Assembly (NCBI GenBank): GCA_020429915.1
Contig: JAGQKV010000013.1
Location: 132,689-196,688 of the forward strand
Source: Candidatus Omnitrophota bacterium
Lineage (GTDB): Bacteria; Omnitrophota; Gorgyraeia; Zapsychrales; Zapsychraceae
Direction: 5' to 3'
Length of the DNA stretch: 64,000 nucleotides
The translations under genes and the position numbers were made by a program. Below are positions 62,968-64,000 of this stretch, piece after piece; position 1 is the first letter of the stretch; every line of letters begins with the position of its first letter. Under the pieces are notes generated by a model that saw nothing but the letters and a program-made list of their open reading frames with translations, did not search any database and was not told the DNA's origin.

Positions 62968-64000
62968 ATGTCCGCTCAAACCTTGTCCTTTGCCCGTCGC
63001 CTCAATTCCTGGTATCGCCGCCATGCTCGTGACTTGCCATGGCGACAAACGCAGGATCCGTATAAAATCTGGATTTCCGAGGTCATGTTGCAGCAGACCA
63101 CGGTGACGGCGGTTATACCTTACTACGAAAAATGGATCCGTCGCTTTCCGGACATACGGTCCGTGGCCGCGACCGGCGAACAGGAGATCCTTAAGATGTG
63201 GGAGGGGCTGGGGTATTATCAACGGGCCCGCAATCTGCACAGGGCCTCCCGGATGATAATGGCCGAATACGACGGACATCTGCCGCAAAGGGTGGGCGAT
63301 CTGCGTCGCCTGCCCGGTTTCGGTCCGTATACGACCGGCGCCGTTTTGAGCATTGCCTTTGATCAGCGTCATCCGATTATCGACGCTAATGTTCGCCGCG
63401 TTTTTATGCGCTGGCTGGGGAAGGAAGGGCCGGCCACAATCATACAGGACGGCGGCATCACCGAGGTGCTGATGGATGTCATGCCGCAGCGAAATCTGCG
63501 TACCTTTAATCAAGCGCTTATGGAGCTGGGCGCACTGGTTTGTAAAAACAAGGAACCGCTATGTCATATGTGTCCGCTACGCAACGACTGCCGGGCTTAT
63601 GCCTCGGGAATGCAGGAGATCATTCCCTCGCGTGAGAAGAAGGAATTTGTAGAGCTGGACGTGGCTATCGCCGTGGCCTCGCGCCGCGGTCGGTATTTTA
63701 TCCAGCAGCGGTCGGCGCAGGGGTTGCTCGCCGGTTTGTGGGAGTTTCCGGGAGGTAAGCTGGAATGCGGTGAAACTCCGACGCAGGCCCTGGTCCGTGA
63801 GTTGCGGGAGGAGCTTGACGTCGAGGCCGACGACATCGTTCCCTTTATGAGAACGCGTCATTTTTACACCCGTTTTCGGGTCCACTTGCATGTGTTTACC
63901 TGTCGTTTCCGGGGCAAGCCGCGGCCGGCGGGGGATCACCGGTGGATTTCCAAGGCCGGATTTAAGGATTATCCGATGCCATCCGGCAGCGCAAAAATTG
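62968..64000 (+). CDS. mutY: A/G-specific adenine glycosylase (3' end outside window)
   Basis: The frame from ATG 62968 stays open to the end. The first 344 residues show SEVMLQQTTVTAV (catalytic Glu), helix-hairpin-helix LPGFGPYTTGAVLSIAF, IIDANVRRV (catalytic Asp) and the 4Fe-4S cluster CX6CX2CX5C (CKNKEPLCHMCPLRNDC). The C-terminal MutT-like domain has a complete Nudix box (GGKLECGETPTQALVRELREEL), more intact than in many MutY proteins. It removes adenine mispaired with 8-oxoguanine. It starts 8 bp after CbiX. Confidence 0.95.
   Translation, partial: MSAQTLSFARRLNSWYRRHARDLPWRQTQDPYKIWISEVMLQQTTVTAVIPYYEKWIRRFPDIRSVAATGEQEILKMWEGLGYYQRARNLHRASRMIMAEYDGHLPQRVGDLRRLPGFGPYTTGAVLSIAFDQRHPIIDANVRRVFMRWLGKEGPATIIQDGGITEVLMDVMPQRNLRTFNQALMELGALVCKNKEPLCHMCPLRNDCRAYASGMQEIIPSREKKEFVELDVAIAVASRRGRYFIQQRSAQGLLAGLWEFPGGKLECGETPTQALVRELREELDVEADDIVPFMRTRHFYTRFRVHLHVFTCRFRGKPRPAGDHRWISKAGFKDYPMPSGSAKI

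Overview
This 64 kb window has a moderately high GC content and is densely coded, with gene order typical of a free-living Gram-negative (diderm) bacterium. It carries lipoproteins with lipoboxes, an outer-membrane beta-barrel candidate, periplasmic chaperones and proteases, and type IV pilus/Tad motor ATPases. Three very unusual secreted proteins end in the same C-terminal module (GGIDL, about 35 residues, then PVI and a Leu/Pro-rich strand). Together with PCP_red, PilT-REC and long secreted coiled-coil proteins, they make me suspect Candidatus Omnitrophota (OP3) or a close relative. That placement is inference from memory of the families; there is no rRNA in the window to confirm it. No tRNA, rRNA, CRISPR array, insertion sequence or prophage was seen.

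Layout. 1-6.0 kb: a partial gene and a 1637-residue secreted protein, coupled by a TGATG overlap, both with the GGIDL/PVI tail; the larger one contains a PEP-utilising-enzyme-like region. 6.1-8.6 kb: small membrane proteins and a DUF2199 protein. 8.6-10.5 kb (minus): a lipoprotein and a heme-membrane-domain fusion. 10.7-13.0 kb: DUF3592/arrestin-like proteins and a P-loop ATPase. 13.1-15.4 kb: sulfotransferase, nitroreductase, DoxX. 15.4-19.5 kb: DUF748/AsmA-like protein, a small membrane protein, B12-type radical SAM. 19.8-21.4 kb: glycosyltransferase-FkbM fusion. 21.5-25.1 kb: two paralogous lipoproteins, then a copper/respiration cluster (cytochrome c, PCuAC, SCO, DUF547). 25.2-27.8 kb: purK-purE and a DUF1835 protein. 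27.9-31.8 kb: the third GGIDL/PVI protein and a secreted protein. 31.8-36.2 kb (minus): two tandem ParA-TadA/CpaF fusion ATPases. 36.4-39.0 kb: PCP_red, a receiver domain, a ferritin-like gene broken by an in-frame TAA, an HD hydrolase and small genes, closed by a strong terminator. 39.0-43.5 kb: ArnT-like/SGNH fusion, cupin, exonuclease III, secreted protein, HAD phosphatase. 43.6-51.5 kb: PilT-REC fusion, cold shock protein, exonuclease, HIT, outer-membrane barrel candidate, receiver-histidine kinase, SET-domain methyltransferase. 51.6-56.6 kb: secreted coiled-coil protein, Deg protease, DUF368. 56.7-64 kb: amt-PII, crcB, charged secreted protein, AGCS symporter, HAD, NAD kinase, CbiX, and mutY running off the end.

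How it works together. Much of the window concerns the cell envelope: secreted giants, glycan and sulfate transfer, undecaprenyl-phosphate recycling, and an AsmA-like protein. Pilus-type motors are linked to response-regulator domains. Housekeeping nucleotide, nitrogen and repair genes are interspersed. Promoters are unusually easy to read: many have a good -35 and a TATACT or TATAAT -10 at 17-18 bp. These promoters decide several start codons.

The best candidates for something undescribed are the shared N-domain/C-tail architecture of the secreted giants, the tandem ParA-CpaF fusions and the palindromic operators at 17.6 kb and 27.9 kb.
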